Shown here in pieces: positions 16,999 to 24,135 of a stretch of DNA of 34,762 bases (the first letter of the stretch is position 1; every line of letters starts with the position of its first letter). Origin of the DNA: a virus; the IMG/VR virus record IMGVR_UViG_3300036832_000699, positions 1-34,762 of that record. One strand, written 5' to 3'. The position numbers and the translations under genes were made by a program. Under the pieces are notes generated by a model, which searched no databases, was not told the DNA's origin, and worked only from the letters and a program-made list of their open reading frames with translations.

Positions 16999-17458
16999 TT
17001 TATCCTCGTAATGGCGTTACCGCGCCAGCGGAATGCTGGGCGCGGTTTAGTAGGCTTTATTCCCGCTAGGCACTGGCCCACGGCACGATTGCCAGGGTTA
17101 CAGAGGCTAGCTGGTAGATTTGGTGGAGCCCCTGGTTTCCCAGGTTGCATTGAGTTGCCCACCGCGCCTCATCCAACCCGGAGGCTATCGGCTAGGTGAT
17201 ACTTCACTAACCGAGGATCAATAAGTAGCACTGGCAAGCCATACCCGCAAGCTGTTTTTTGAGCCTGTTACACGATTTTTCCGGCTGGCGACTTCGAGCA
17301 TCCGCTCGACCTGGGCTACCGACTTCAGCTACCGACGGTAGCGCCCGGCGGCCGGCGACGCCCAGGGCGAACGCCTGTACAGACCCAGGTGGGTGCGCCC
17401 GCGCGCGTAAGACCCTGTGTGTGTCGCAGAGAGTCTTGGCGACTTCGAACGAATTTCG

Positions 17459-17483
17459 GAAAAAAAAAATTTTTCTTCCAACC
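17459..17483. repeat. A-tract element, copy 1
   Basis: G-A10-T5-CTTCCAACC. A near-identical sequence (G-A10-T4-CTTCAACC) is at 25202-25224, also in a non-coding gap. Long A/T tracts bend DNA; the shared CTTC(C)AACC end makes chance less likely. Confidence 0.6.
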
Positions 17484-17506
17484 TTTCATGAAGTCGGTAA
17501 TCTTGG

Positions 17507-17538
17507 CGGCATATGTTCTGGCAGCCGGAATGTATGCC
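17507..17538. repeat. 32-bp dispersed repeat, copy 1
   Basis: It matches 27 of 32 positions of 27538-27569. Both copies begin CGGCATA and end GTATGCC, with a conserved middle (TCTGGC-GCCGGAA). The ends are inverted repeats of each other, as in an operator or recognition site. Confidence 0.65.
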
Positions 17539-17549
17539 TTCATCGCTCA

Positions 17550-17585
17550 CCATTGCTATAGCCATTGCCGTTGCCATTGCTATAC
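17550..17585. repeat. Iteron array A: three 12-bp direct repeats
   Basis: Consecutive units CCATTGCTATAG, CCATTGCCGTTG and CCATTGCTATAC share CCATTGC with an exact 12-bp period and no gaps. The array lies in inverted orientation to the array at 17734-17769. The overlapping frame that would encode a His/Cys-rich peptide has no ribosome site, so the repeat is taken as a DNA element. Confidence 0.75.
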
Positions 17586-17619
17586 GAGAGCAGCTATGTT
17601 GAGGGTGGTTACTGACTTA

Positions 17620-17700
17620 CTACGGACTTTAATTCTATATTTATTAAAAAAAAAAAAATAAAAATATATAAATAATAACGGCATACGAATAAGGCATACC
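17620..17700. other. AT-rich core, candidate DNA-unwinding element
   Basis: The segment is almost all A and T in a moderately GC-rich genome, including A13 (about 17646-17658) followed by AAAATATATAAATAATAA, and ends with two GGCATAC copies (17680, 17693). It is bracketed by two inverted iteron arrays, the usual layout of an iteron origin. Its role as an origin is inferred; promoters could also lie here. Confidence 0.55.
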
Positions 17701-17733
17701 CTCCCCAACTACCACCGGGCAAGCCATGCTCTC

Positions 17734-17769
17734 GATTGACAATGGCCAGAGCAATGGCCATAGTAATGG
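17734..17769. repeat. Iteron array B: three 12-bp repeats, inverted relative to array A
   Basis: On the plus strand the units are GATTGACAATGG, CCAGAGCAATGG and CCATAGTAATGG. Their reverse complements start CCATTG or CCATTA, matching array A in period and core. The two arrays together form an imperfect inverted repeat of about 33 bp (7 mismatches) around the AT-rich core. Confidence 0.75.
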
Positions 17770-17818
17770 TTGGCGAGATCGCCAAATCGTATGCCCCCAA
17801 CCGTTAAGGACTCAGCCA

Positions 17819-18196
17819 ATGCCCATCCGCCAAGAACAAGTACTGGCTCTGATAGTCGCAGGCGAACAACTCGAAACCAAGTTAAAAGAAGCCACAACCA
17901 GCCTTAACAAAGCCCTCGACGAAGTAAACGAAATCTGCAACCGAATAGCCGCCAAAGAACCAAGTCGAGAACTGCAAGACGATATCCAAGACCTAATCAG
18001 CGCAATAACAACCAGAATATCCATTATAAACGAACAACTATTCATATCAGACGAATACACCAGAGCAATACATAGGTGGCGCGACCACTACAACCTACGA
18101 TATAAAGCCAACCTAAGCTCAAGAAAATACAAAACCCGATACCGCGAACAAAACGAACTTCAAGGCCCACTTCCCGAATACACCCCCGAAAGCTAA
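17819..18196 (+). CDS. Coiled-coil hypothetical protein, first gene of the rightward operon
   Basis: This 125-aa protein starts at the ATG with AAGGA 8 bases upstream; the leader AAGGACTCAGCCA-ATG is identical to that of the next gene. Earlier in-frame codons would read through iteron array B and are rejected. Residues 5-75 form a likely coiled coil (LALIVAGEQLETKLKEATTS); the C-terminal part is Arg/Tyr/Lys-rich (RWRDHYNLRYKANLSSRKYK), suggesting nucleic-acid contact. As the first gene next to the iterons it could be an early regulator or origin-binding protein, but nothing proves this. Confidence 0.7.
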   Translation: MPIRQEQVLALIVAGEQLETKLKEATTSLNKALDEVNEICNRIAAKEPSRELQDDIQDLISAITTRISIINEQLFISDEYTRAIHRWRDHYNLRYKANLSSRKYKTRYREQNELQGPLPEYTPES

Positions 18197-18208
18197 AGGA
18201 CTCAGCCA

Positions 18209-18457
18209 ATGACTCCAATAGAATACGAAACAATCATAGCCATATATGACTCCATAAAAGGTCCATTACAAGCTGCCGTACAACAAGAATACTGTAAAGC
18301 CGAACGTCTGAAACGAAAGCCAATACCCAGGCAATTCATTCGGGACTTCATAGCAGACTATGTCGCAGAGAAAAGGATCGAGGAGATGATAGAACTCGCC
18401 GAACATCGCGGCCTAATAGTCCGCGCGGGATTTGGCTACCAGCCCACCAAGCTTTAA
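18209..18457 (+). CDS. Hypothetical protein, possible small DNA-binding fold (82 aa)
   Basis: The protein starts MTPIEYETIIAIYDSIKGPL. It is helical and basic (CKAERLKRKPIPRQFIRDFI) and ends in a short GLIVRAGFGYQPTKL, resembling a winged-helix beta hairpin (weak). It has the same ribosome-site leader as the gene before it, 12 bases after that gene's stop. Function unknown. Confidence 0.65.
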   Translation: MTPIEYETIIAIYDSIKGPLQAAVQQEYCKAERLKRKPIPRQFIRDFIADYVAEKRIEEMIELAEHRGLIVRAGFGYQPTKL

Positions 18458-18501
18458 CGACTCTACGAGCTAGCACTAAAGAGAACGAACGCGGAACATG
18501 G

Positions 18502-18534
18502 TGCGATCTGGGCGCAATAGTTGCTCAGATCGCA
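18502..18534. promoter_or_regulatory. Inverted repeat TGCGATCTG, candidate operator or terminator
   Basis: TGCGATCTG (18502-18510) and CAGATCGCA (18526-18534) are a perfect 9-bp inverted repeat, with further imperfect pairing inside. A third copy of TGCGATCT lies at 18568-18575, between the elements of a candidate promoter. That favours a repressor operator over a terminator, and no T-run follows. Confidence 0.5.
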
Positions 18535-18554
18535 TCATGCCCCCTGCTAACCTA

Positions 18555-18583
18555 TTGAAAACATTGTTGCGATCTTAGATATA
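18555..18583 (+). promoter_or_regulatory. Weak sigma70-type promoter candidate
   Basis: TTGAAA (18555) is spaced 17 bases from GATATA (18578). The -35 is good, the -10 poor. It precedes the 203-aa gene by about 100 bases and has a TGCGATCT copy in its spacer. Confidence 0.3.
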
Positions 18584-18679
18584 TGCCCAGGGTAGGGGCT
18601 GTGGTATGCTTTCCCTGGCGAAATCCGCCCCTTAGCAACTGTACTATCAACTCTAACTATCAACTCAGGACCCGCCAAA

Positions 18680-19291
18680 ATGACCGCCCAACTAATCATC
18701 TACCTGGACACAGAGGGCAACCCGCACTGCGAACTTCCCGGTCGTAACGGTATGCGCCAAACGGTTGCGTTGCCCTGCGACTTCGCCTTCAGAAATCCCG
18801 AAATCATGGCGACACTACGGGTTGAAGATAAGATCGAACGGGCCGCCAACGCTAAAGTCGCGGAGGCCAACCGCATCGCCGATGAAAAGCGGCAAGCTGA
18901 GTCAGCGCGTATCGCCCAACTAACGAATGCTGAAATCGCGGCCAAGCGCGCGGCAGCGTGGCAAGCCGCCTACGACTCAGCCACGCCCGAGAAGCAGGCC
19001 ATTATGATGGCCAAGAAAGTCGCAGCGAAGGCCCACCAAGATGAACTCAACGCAGCGCGCGCCAAGGGTCTGTGGCAAGGTATCGCCAGCCCGCACGGCA
19101 TTAAGTTGGCCAACCGCGTTATCGACAAGAAGCGCCGGCCCAACAAACGAATTTCAACTTCCAACGGCGGCACCTACAACCCACGAACAGAAAAGCGTTA
19201 CGACTCCAACGGCAAGCGTATCCGCGAACTCGGTGAGCGCTTCACCAAGCGCGATACCACCGGCGGCAAAGTTATCGACATCAAACTGTAG
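18680..19291 (+). CDS. Helical hypothetical protein with C-terminal VIDIKL tag
   Basis: This 203-aa protein has a short beta start (MTAQLIIYLDTEGNPHCELP), a long Ala/Lys/Glu-rich coiled coil (about 50-130, KIERAANAKVAEANRIADEK) and a basic Gly/Arg/Asn-rich tail (KKRRPNKRISTSNGGTYNPR). It ends GGKVIDIKL, the C-terminal motif shared with four other early proteins here. AGGA lies about 9 bases before the ATG. It follows a 222-base gap with operator-like repeats, so it is probably separately regulated. It may bind DNA through the basic tail; no family is recognised. Confidence 0.75.
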   Translation: MTAQLIIYLDTEGNPHCELPGRNGMRQTVALPCDFAFRNPEIMATLRVEDKIERAANAKVAEANRIADEKRQAESARIAQLTNAEIAAKRAAAWQAAYDSATPEKQAIMMAKKVAAKAHQDELNAARAKGLWQGIASPHGIKLANRVIDKKRRPNKRISTSNGGTYNPRTEKRYDSNGKRIRELGERFTKRDTTGGKVIDIKL

Positions 19292-19299
19292 GAGAGATC

Positions 19300-19500
19300 A
19301 TGACTCTTGTGAACAAGCCAACCGAAACCGAGCGCGCCATTGTGCTCCTGACTCGCGCACTCAGGAAGGCGTCAGTAATCGACTTGTATCGCCTGGAGCA
19401 TTCTGAACCTATGCAAGACCTCCTACGCGACTGCGCTAGAACAGTTGAAAGAATAATAGTTTTAGCCGAACGTCTCAACACAGAGGAACCAAAGCCATGA
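19300..19500 (+). CDS. Small helical hypothetical protein (66 aa)
   Basis: It starts MTLVNKPTETERAIVLLTRA and is predicted all-helical (VERIIVLAERLNTEEPKP at the end). GGAGAGATC-ATG gives a good ribosome site. Its stop overlaps the next ATG in ATGA. No family known. Confidence 0.65.
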   Translation: MTLVNKPTETERAIVLLTRALRKASVIDLYRLEHSEPMQDLLRDCARTVERIIVLAERLNTEEPKP

Positions 19501-19664
19501 ACAACTACCTAACTATCGACCTCAGCATGATAGCGCCTGAGCACATCGAACAAATACGCGACGCTATTGATAAAGAAATCTGCCAAACTGATAGCGATGA
19601 AGTCATCATCGCGCTCCAGAAAGCCCACAAAATCTGCGAAGATTATCTAGTCGAAGCCGGATAA
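19497..19664 (+). CDS. Small hypothetical protein (55 aa)
   Basis: It starts MNNYLTIDLSMIAPEHIEQI and is acidic and helical (VIIALQKAHKICEDYLVEAG). It is coupled to the previous gene by a 4-base ATGA overlap, with GAGGA 10 bases upstream. A terminator follows 25 bases after the stop, closing this three-gene unit. Confidence 0.65.
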   Translation: MNNYLTIDLSMIAPEHIEQIRDAIDKEICQTDSDEVIIALQKAHKICEDYLVEAG

Positions 19665-19688
19665 GCAAGCAAAGCCCACGTCCAAGTC

Positions 19689-19720
19689 GGCCCGCCCGGG
19701 AAAACCCTCGGCGGGCCTTT
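19689..19720 (+). terminator. Rho-independent terminator, plus strand
   Basis: GGCCCGCC / GGCGGGCC form a perfect 8-bp stem with an inner GGG-AAAA-CCC, followed by TTT only. It lies between the 55-aa gene and the AAA+ ATPase gene. Confidence 0.7.
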
Positions 19721-19765
19721 GGGCTGACAGTACAATATCAACCCTAAACCAGGACTCGCGTAATC

Positions 19766-21271
19766 ATGACCGCCTCTGAACTCGAACAAAAGTTATACGA
19801 ACTAATCGGCAAATACCCTGGCTTTGGCATCCGCGGCGATAACGTCAAGCTCTTTGACGATATCATGCGGACACGCCAAAGAAATGCCTTCCCAACGCTA
19901 CCAATAGATGAGTTCAACCATCTATTTACCAAGAAAGTCGAAGAAGCAACAACGCTGATCCGTCAGTGGATGATCGCGAAAGAAATCGACCCCAAGATCG
20001 CCTTCAAATCAAGCGCATACGTCCTACAGAACGCCTACAAAGGCGGCGACAGCTATCTTAAAAGTGTGCGCGATAACGCCGCCAACGAACGCAACCAAAA
20101 ACGCTTTGGTGGCGGGCGCGGTGGCAGACCTATCGACATCGACCTCGACCTTCTCGGTGGCGGCAGTCCCGATCCAATTCCGCAAGCTCCACAGGCTCCG
20201 GCGACCATATCGGCCACGGAAATCCGTAAAGCCGTCGAGCAAATCGCCAATCCCCAAATAAACGAACTCAGCAGCAATTTGCGCCGCGAAGTTACAACCG
20301 TATTAGAGGGCAGCATAAAGAACCTCGAACCGGCGATGAACTGGAAGATCGAGCATGAAGTAAACAAGCTCGAACTTGGCCAGCATATGACGACGCAGAT
20401 AACTCGCATCGCCGAGGAAGCTGCGCGCAAATTAGCCGACTCCCTTATCCCGCGCCGCATCGAAATCGGCAAGCCAAACGGCCCCATCGAACTCGATCGC
20501 GCACCTCGCCACGAAAAGTTCGAAGAAGTCCTCGAATGGCTAATATCAAAATCTCACGTCTATATCGTCGGTCCCAAGGGCACGGGCAAGACCCACATGG
20601 GCAAGCAACTTCGCGACGCCCTTAAGGTCGCACTGGACCGGCCCGACTATGAAGTATACTTCATTGACCAGTCGCTAACAAAGTACGACGTTAAGGGCTT
20701 CAAAGGCCCGACCGGCGAATACGTCGATACGCTGGTTCGGCGCGCAGTTGAGCAAGGCCACTTTCTATATATCGACGAAGGCGATACCTGGGGCGCAGCC
20801 GCGCTAAACTCGCTAAACTCAATTCTCGCGAACGACTTCGGTGCGTTCCCCGACAAAGTAGTTGAGGTTCATCCCGACTTTAGATGTGTACTGGCCGCCA
20901 ACACATTCGGCCAAGGCGCTGACCGTCAATATGTAGGCAGAAATCCGCTCGACGCCGCCAGCCTTGATCGCTTTAGCTTCGTAGTCGTAGATTACGACCG
21001 TAAGATGGAAGCCCAACTCTACGGCGTTGGAGCATGGACCCAATACGTTTGGCGCGTTCGCGACGCCTGCATCCAGCTAAAGCGTGAAGACCTTATGCCG
21101 TCAATGCGGGCAATTTCCGCTGGAAACGAAGCTCTCGCCAACGGTATGGACGTTGAGAAAGTCGCCAGTGCCCGCCTGTGGCGCGGAACGGCTCCCGACG
21201 TGGTTGCCAAGATCAAAGAGATCGCAGGAGAGCCGCCAAAAAGGCTGACTCCGATCCGTGAGGTGGCATAA
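19766..21271 (+). CDS. MoxR/CobS-type AAA+ ATPase
   Basis: This 501-aa protein has a helical N-terminal unit (1-120) ending in a Gly/Arg stretch and PIDIDLDL (122-129), an internal look-alike of the early C-terminal tag. A Pro/Gly linker and a helical region (150-230) follow. The AAA+ domain has Walker A GPKGTGKT (269-276), Walker B FLYIDEGD (333-340), sensor-1 AANTFGQG (377-384) and DAASLDRF with a candidate arginine finger. The last features match MoxR/CobS-type ATPases, which usually work as chaperones with a VWA-type partner. The next gene overlaps by one base and is probably that partner. AGGA lies about 10 bases before the ATG. Target unknown. Confidence 0.85.
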   Translation: MTASELEQKLYELIGKYPGFGIRGDNVKLFDDIMRTRQRNAFPTLPIDEFNHLFTKKVEEATTLIRQWMIAKEIDPKIAFKSSAYVLQNAYKGGDSYLKSVRDNAANERNQKRFGGGRGGRPIDIDLDLLGGGSPDPIPQAPQAPATISATEIRKAVEQIANPQINELSSNLRREVTTVLEGSIKNLEPAMNWKIEHEVNKLELGQHMTTQITRIAEEAARKLADSLIPRRIEIGKPNGPIELDRAPRHEKFEEVLEWLISKSHVYIVGPKGTGKTHMGKQLRDALKVALDRPDYEVYFIDQSLTKYDVKGFKGPTGEYVDTLVRRAVEQGHFLYIDEGDTWGAAALNSLNSILANDFGAFPDKVVEVHPDFRCVLAANTFGQGADRQYVGRNPLDAASLDRFSFVVVDYDRKMEAQLYGVGAWTQYVWRVRDACIQLKREDLMPSMRAISAGNEALANGMDVEKVASARLWRGTAPDVVAKIKEIAGEPPKRLTPIREVA

Positions 21272-22392
21272 TGACATATCCATCAGGTTGGCCCATCTGG
21301 AAAATAAAACTCGGCATTCAACCGGACGCCGAACCTCCGCCACCACCACCGCCCGAGCCTGAGGACTCAGAAGACGAACCCGAAGAAGAGTTCGAACCCG
21401 AAGAATTTGAACCCGAGGAAGACGAGGAAGACATCGACGACGAGCCTGACCCTGAAGGCGAAGATATCGGCGACGATCTGTTCGAGTTCGAACTTGGCAA
21501 CCTGCCAAAAGTCACAAGCCAACTCGAACCCCTCGACAACCGCGAATTTCAATCGTGGCACGAGTTCGTACAGTCGGCAATCGACGACGGCCTCTACGCC
21601 TGGAAGCACACTCGCGCCAGCCATGCCACCGACCGTGACATGATACACGGTAGCAATCTGCCGTGGAACGGAACGGCGACTTGGGAAGAATGCGTCAAGA
21701 TGGCAACCCGCACAGGTTGGCCCGAGGGCAGACAGATGCTAGAGGAAAGCCTCGCTATCGTGCGGCCCAAGCCGGAACCATATCGGTCAATCGAAATGAG
21801 CGTTGCAGGCGCATTTCCAATGGTTCCGAACTATTGTGCGGGCGACCCAGAGTGTATGGTAATCGACCCCGGCAGTGATATGCGCCAAAGCAATCCCATA
21901 ATTCGCATCGACTTCAACAATTGGACCCACGCTGGCGTGAGGCCCGAGGACATGATGCTGCGCGGCGCAGCAGTGGTTAGCTTAGCCGAAACCCTAGAAA
22001 GACATGGTTACTCAACCGAGCTTCGCATCGTTGGCAATAGCCGCAGCGGCGGAACCGACTTCAGATACAGCATCGTATTCAAGAAAGCCGGCGAAATCCT
22101 AGACCTCGACCGTGCTGCATTCGCCATCGCCCATCCAGCCACGATGCGCCGACTCTGTTTCGCCATATTGGAACAGCATCCAAACGCCGAGGGAAGCTTC
22201 TCCAGTGGCTACGGATACCCATTACATCAACCCAACGATCCAACCTCTGGCCAACCCGGCGGCGCAATCTATATCAAAGCGTCCGTTGGCCGCGAAACGC
22301 CCGAGTCCGCCCGAGCGGCAGTCGCTAAGGCTGCCGAAACTCTATTAGGCAACATCCACGCCAGCGAGGAAACCGGAGGCAACGATGACTAA
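21271..22392 (+). CDS. Acidic partner protein of the AAA+ ATPase (DUF7192-like)
   Basis: This 373-aa protein has a proline run and a strongly acidic low-complexity region (about 21-75, almost all E, D and P), a conserved-looking block (NREFQSWHEFV, LPWNGTATWEECVKMA, GWPEGR; about 90-155) and an alpha/beta C-terminal domain (SVAGAFPMVPNY; CMVIDPGSDM; IIRIDFNNWTHAG; RGAAVVSLAETLERHGYSTE). The order resembles phage DUF7192-type proteins that accompany MoxR-type ATPases; this is from memory. The C-terminal fold could be VWA-like, with CobT as a parallel (acidic linker plus VWA). GAGG lies 7 bases before the ATG; one-base overlap with the ATPase gene indicates co-translation. Confidence 0.7.
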   Translation: MTYPSGWPIWKIKLGIQPDAEPPPPPPPEPEDSEDEPEEEFEPEEFEPEEDEEDIDDEPDPEGEDIGDDLFEFELGNLPKVTSQLEPLDNREFQSWHEFVQSAIDDGLYAWKHTRASHATDRDMIHGSNLPWNGTATWEECVKMATRTGWPEGRQMLEESLAIVRPKPEPYRSIEMSVAGAFPMVPNYCAGDPECMVIDPGSDMRQSNPIIRIDFNNWTHAGVRPEDMMLRGAAVVSLAETLERHGYSTELRIVGNSRSGGTDFRYSIVFKKAGEILDLDRAAFAIAHPATMRRLCFAILEQHPNAEGSFSSGYGYPLHQPNDPTSGQPGGAIYIKASVGRETPESARAAVAKAAETLLGNIHASEETGGNDD

Positions 22393-22582
22393 CAGCGACT
22401 GCATATGGCAGCTATTCAAGGCTGGCCGCCTGACCTGTATAGACTGTATTAAATACAGAATGACTCGCAAAGAGTTTGAACGTCGGTGGGGCGCACCAGT
22501 CGACTGGCGCAACGCAGCCGAGCTACACTATTCAACGCTGGTTAAGTTACAAACACGTCCGCGAAAGAGGAACAAGCCATGA
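22385..22582 (+). CDS. Small basic hypothetical protein (65 aa)
   Basis: It starts MTNSDCIWQLFKAGRLTCID and contains a C-x2-C pair (CIDC) and a basic tail (LQTRPRKRNKP). It overlaps the previous gene by 8 bases, with GGAGG 5 bases before the ATG. A DNA-binding role is possible; no family known. Confidence 0.6.
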   Translation: MTNSDCIWQLFKAGRLTCIDCIKYRMTRKEFERRWGAPVDWRNAAELHYSTLVKLQTRPRKRNKP

Positions 22583-22713
22583 GACACTTCCACAAAATCC
22601 GCAAGTTCGAGTCCCCATACGGCAAGAAGTTCGTCTTGCCAACCTATCTCTACCTGCGCCTATTTCCACGCCACAGCTATCCTCTCAACTTTTACAAACT
22701 ACCTTGGCGATAA
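22579..22713 (+). CDS. Tiny basic aromatic protein (44 aa)
   Basis: It starts MRHFHKIRKFESPYGKKFVL and ends YKLPWR. It is very basic and Tyr/Phe-rich. It is coupled to the previous gene by ATGA, with GAGGA 8 bases upstream. Unknown function. Confidence 0.55.
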   Translation: MRHFHKIRKFESPYGKKFVLPTYLYLRLFPRHSYPLNFYKLPWR

Positions 22714-22725
22714 GGAACCCATACC

Positions 22726-22950
22726 ATGTCACACCACAGACATAAACCAAAAATAGCCGCTCCACCAATCGAACCATATATCTGCGCCTACAATATCGAC
22801 GGTGGTGGCATTCTATACTTCAAATGCGAAGCAGATAATATCGACCACGCCAAAGAACAACTAACAAACACACAGCCAAACGCATACATCTTCATTTGCC
22901 TACCCTATGCGCGCTGCGACCAAGCAACCCAAGACAAAGTACAGTCATGA
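22726..22950 (+). CDS. Small hypothetical protein, paralogue of the gene at 23611
   Basis: This 74-aa protein contains YICAYNIDGGGILYFKCEAD and HAKEQLTNTQPNAYIFI, closely matched by the 53-aa protein at 23611-23772 (YLCSYFV...YYFKCHADDEAHAKEQLSN). The conserved core is a strand, YFKC, and a helix with HAKEQL. AAGGA lies 11 bases before the ATG. Its stop overlaps the next gene in ATGA. Function unknown. Confidence 0.65.
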   Translation: MSHHRHKPKIAAPPIEPYICAYNIDGGGILYFKCEADNIDHAKEQLTNTQPNAYIFICLPYARCDQATQDKVQS

Positions 22951-23357
22951 AACCCCAAACCAAAACCGCTATTGGTGCCGCTGGACTACTCCTAGGAGTA
23001 GTCACTATCTCTGTGAGCGTTGCACTGGCTATAACTCCAGACGACCAAACATGGTATGTCATAAGGAATGACGAAACCTGCCCAACAATGACCGACTCAG
23101 AGATAAACCAAAAAATAATCGAACAACCTTACGGCAATAAAGTAAAGGACGTATCCTATAGAGTCCCACAACCAAATCTCGACGGCCTATCGGATAAGCA
23201 GAAAGCAGGCATAAAACTCAAGATCCTGGACGTTTCCCGCGACGACTTGTACGCGGGCCGCCTCCACTTTATCGTTGAATACGCCGCAAGCTACGACCTA
23301 TGCAAATTCATGTCCCGAAAAGGCTTCGGCAAAATCCAACCACTTTGGGACAAATGA
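22947..23357 (+). CDS. Membrane-anchored hypothetical protein (136 aa)
   Basis: Starting at the ATG that overlaps the previous stop, the protein begins MKPQTKTAIGAAGLLLGVVT with one hydrophobic helix (to about 30), a signal anchor or uncleaved signal. The rest is soluble (TWYVIRNDETCPTMTDSEIN; LHFIVEYAASYDLCKFMSRK) with two Cys, so a periplasmic domain is likely. It is joined by ATGA overlap to another membrane-anchored gene. Envelope modification or superinfection exclusion are guesses. Confidence 0.6.
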   Translation: MKPQTKTAIGAAGLLLGVVTISVSVALAITPDDQTWYVIRNDETCPTMTDSEINQKIIEQPYGNKVKDVSYRVPQPNLDGLSDKQKAGIKLKILDVSRDDLYAGRLHFIVEYAASYDLCKFMSRKGFGKIQPLWDK

Positions 23358-23614
23358 CCACAGGAAATTCCATAATAATCGCTTTAGCAATCGCCATAAC
23401 CTTAGGTGGCGCAATGCTAATTCACGACGGCATACAACTTCGATCCAACTACATCGAAGCCCGAAAAGAAAGCTGTGAAAATACAACCGACCCAAAGAGT
23501 TGCGAAACGATGTTCGACAAAGCCGTCTGCCGCGCATCCAAACGCGACCCAACAACGTTCTACCAAAAGCTAACTCTTAGTTTCGCAACCACCTGTAAGG
23601 ACAAGGACCAATGA
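23354..23614 (+). CDS. Membrane-anchored Cys-containing protein (86 aa)
   Basis: It starts MTTGNSIIIALAIAITLGGA with one N-terminal membrane helix. The exported part holds four Cys (ESCENTTDPKSCETMFDKAV; then C in VCRAS and TTCKDKDQ), enough for two disulphides. It overlaps genes on both sides by ATGA. Together with the gene before it, it forms a pair of small envelope proteins in an otherwise cytoplasmic early cassette. Function unknown. Confidence 0.6.
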   Translation: MTTGNSIIIALAIAITLGGAMLIHDGIQLRSNYIEARKESCENTTDPKSCETMFDKAVCRASKRDPTTFYQKLTLSFATTCKDKDQ

Positions 23615-23772
23615 CCGAGTATCTATGTTCCTACTTCGTCAACACCGGCAACCACGAAAGTCAATACTATTTCAAATGCCATGCCGACGACGAGGCTCAC
23701 GCCAAAGAACAACTGTCAAACGCGGAACCGCGCGCAACCGACATCTTCTGCGAAATCTACTCAAAGGACTAA
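23611..23772 (+). CDS. Small hypothetical protein, paralogue of the gene at 22726 (53 aa)
   Basis: It starts MTEYLCSYFVNTGNHESQYY and contains YYFKCHADDEAHAKEQLSNA, matching the 74-aa protein at 22726-22950. The start overlaps the previous stop in ATGA; AAGGA lies 6 bases upstream. Local duplication with the two membrane genes in between is the simplest origin. Confidence 0.65.
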   Translation: MTEYLCSYFVNTGNHESQYYFKCHADDEAHAKEQLSNAEPRATDIFCEIYSKD

Positions 23773-23777
23773 CCATC

Positions 23778-24041
23778 ATGAAGCAAGCCGCCAAACTTAG
23801 CGACATCCAGCTCCTAAGCATCCGTTGTCAGCAAAAGGCAACGCCGCACAGAGTTCCCGACTTCAAGAAACTCAAATCCCTCGTCGACGGTGATCCGGAG
23901 ATCACCGGATCAATGGTATTCCTCGAAGAACACAACACAGGCTACGACGGCGTCCTATATCGTTACATACTGCAAGTCGCCGACACGAAAATCCAATTCC
24001 AGGTCGACCTTCTACCCGGCGACCTAACCAACGAAGAATAG
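23778..24041 (+). CDS. Hypothetical protein (87 aa)
   Basis: It starts MKQAAKLSDIQLLSIRCQQK and ends DLLPGDLTNEE with a TAG stop. The middle has beta strands (GVLYRYILQVADTKIQFQVD). AAGGA lies 9 bases before the ATG, inside the end of the previous gene. A hairpin follows the stop. No family known. Confidence 0.6.
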   Translation: MKQAAKLSDIQLLSIRCQQKATPHRVPDFKKLKSLVDGDPEITGSMVFLEEHNTGYDGVLYRYILQVADTKIQFQVDLLPGDLTNEE

Positions 24042-24051
24042 AGTTTCGCAG

Positions 24052-24085
24052 ACAGGGGACGGAAACAACAAAAATCGTCCCCTGT
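24052..24085. repeat. Perfect 10-bp inverted repeat after the 87-aa gene
   Basis: ACAGGGGACG / CGTCCCCTGT with a 14-base A-rich loop. There is no T-run afterwards, so it is an atypical terminator or an RNA-processing hairpin. Confidence 0.65.
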
Positions 24086-24135
24086 GTGCGGCACTCTAAC
24101 AGAGGTCGCGTAACCCAACCAAAAGGAACCGTGTT

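Larger units (their letters stand above)
16999..17818. other. Divergent non-coding control region (820 bases)
   Basis: No convincing gene is seen between the leftward and rightward operons. From left to right it holds: an 11-bp hairpin with one bulge in the leader of the 191-aa gene (17019-17046); a GC-rich part with two copies of GCTACCGAC (17315, 17328), the second making the palindrome GCTACCG-A-CGGTAGC (17328-17342); two copies of TGGCGACTTCGA (about 17286 and 17438); an A10T5 tract; a 32-bp repeat shared with 27538; two iteron arrays; and an AT-rich core. Promoters for both operons should lie here, but no confident -35/-10 pair could be picked. Confidence 0.7.

Noticed and set aside
17040-17200. 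Possible tRNA in the leader of the 191-aa gene
   Set aside because: A GAAA-loop hairpin is visible, but no T-arm consensus, anticodon stem or CCA-type end could be assembled.
17489-17661. 57-aa plus-strand frame with a His/Cys-rich segment (HCYSHCRCHCY) and hydrophobic ends
   Set aside because: No ribosome site, and the striking segment is exactly the translation of the 12-bp iteron array; it ends in a poly-A run read as Lys.
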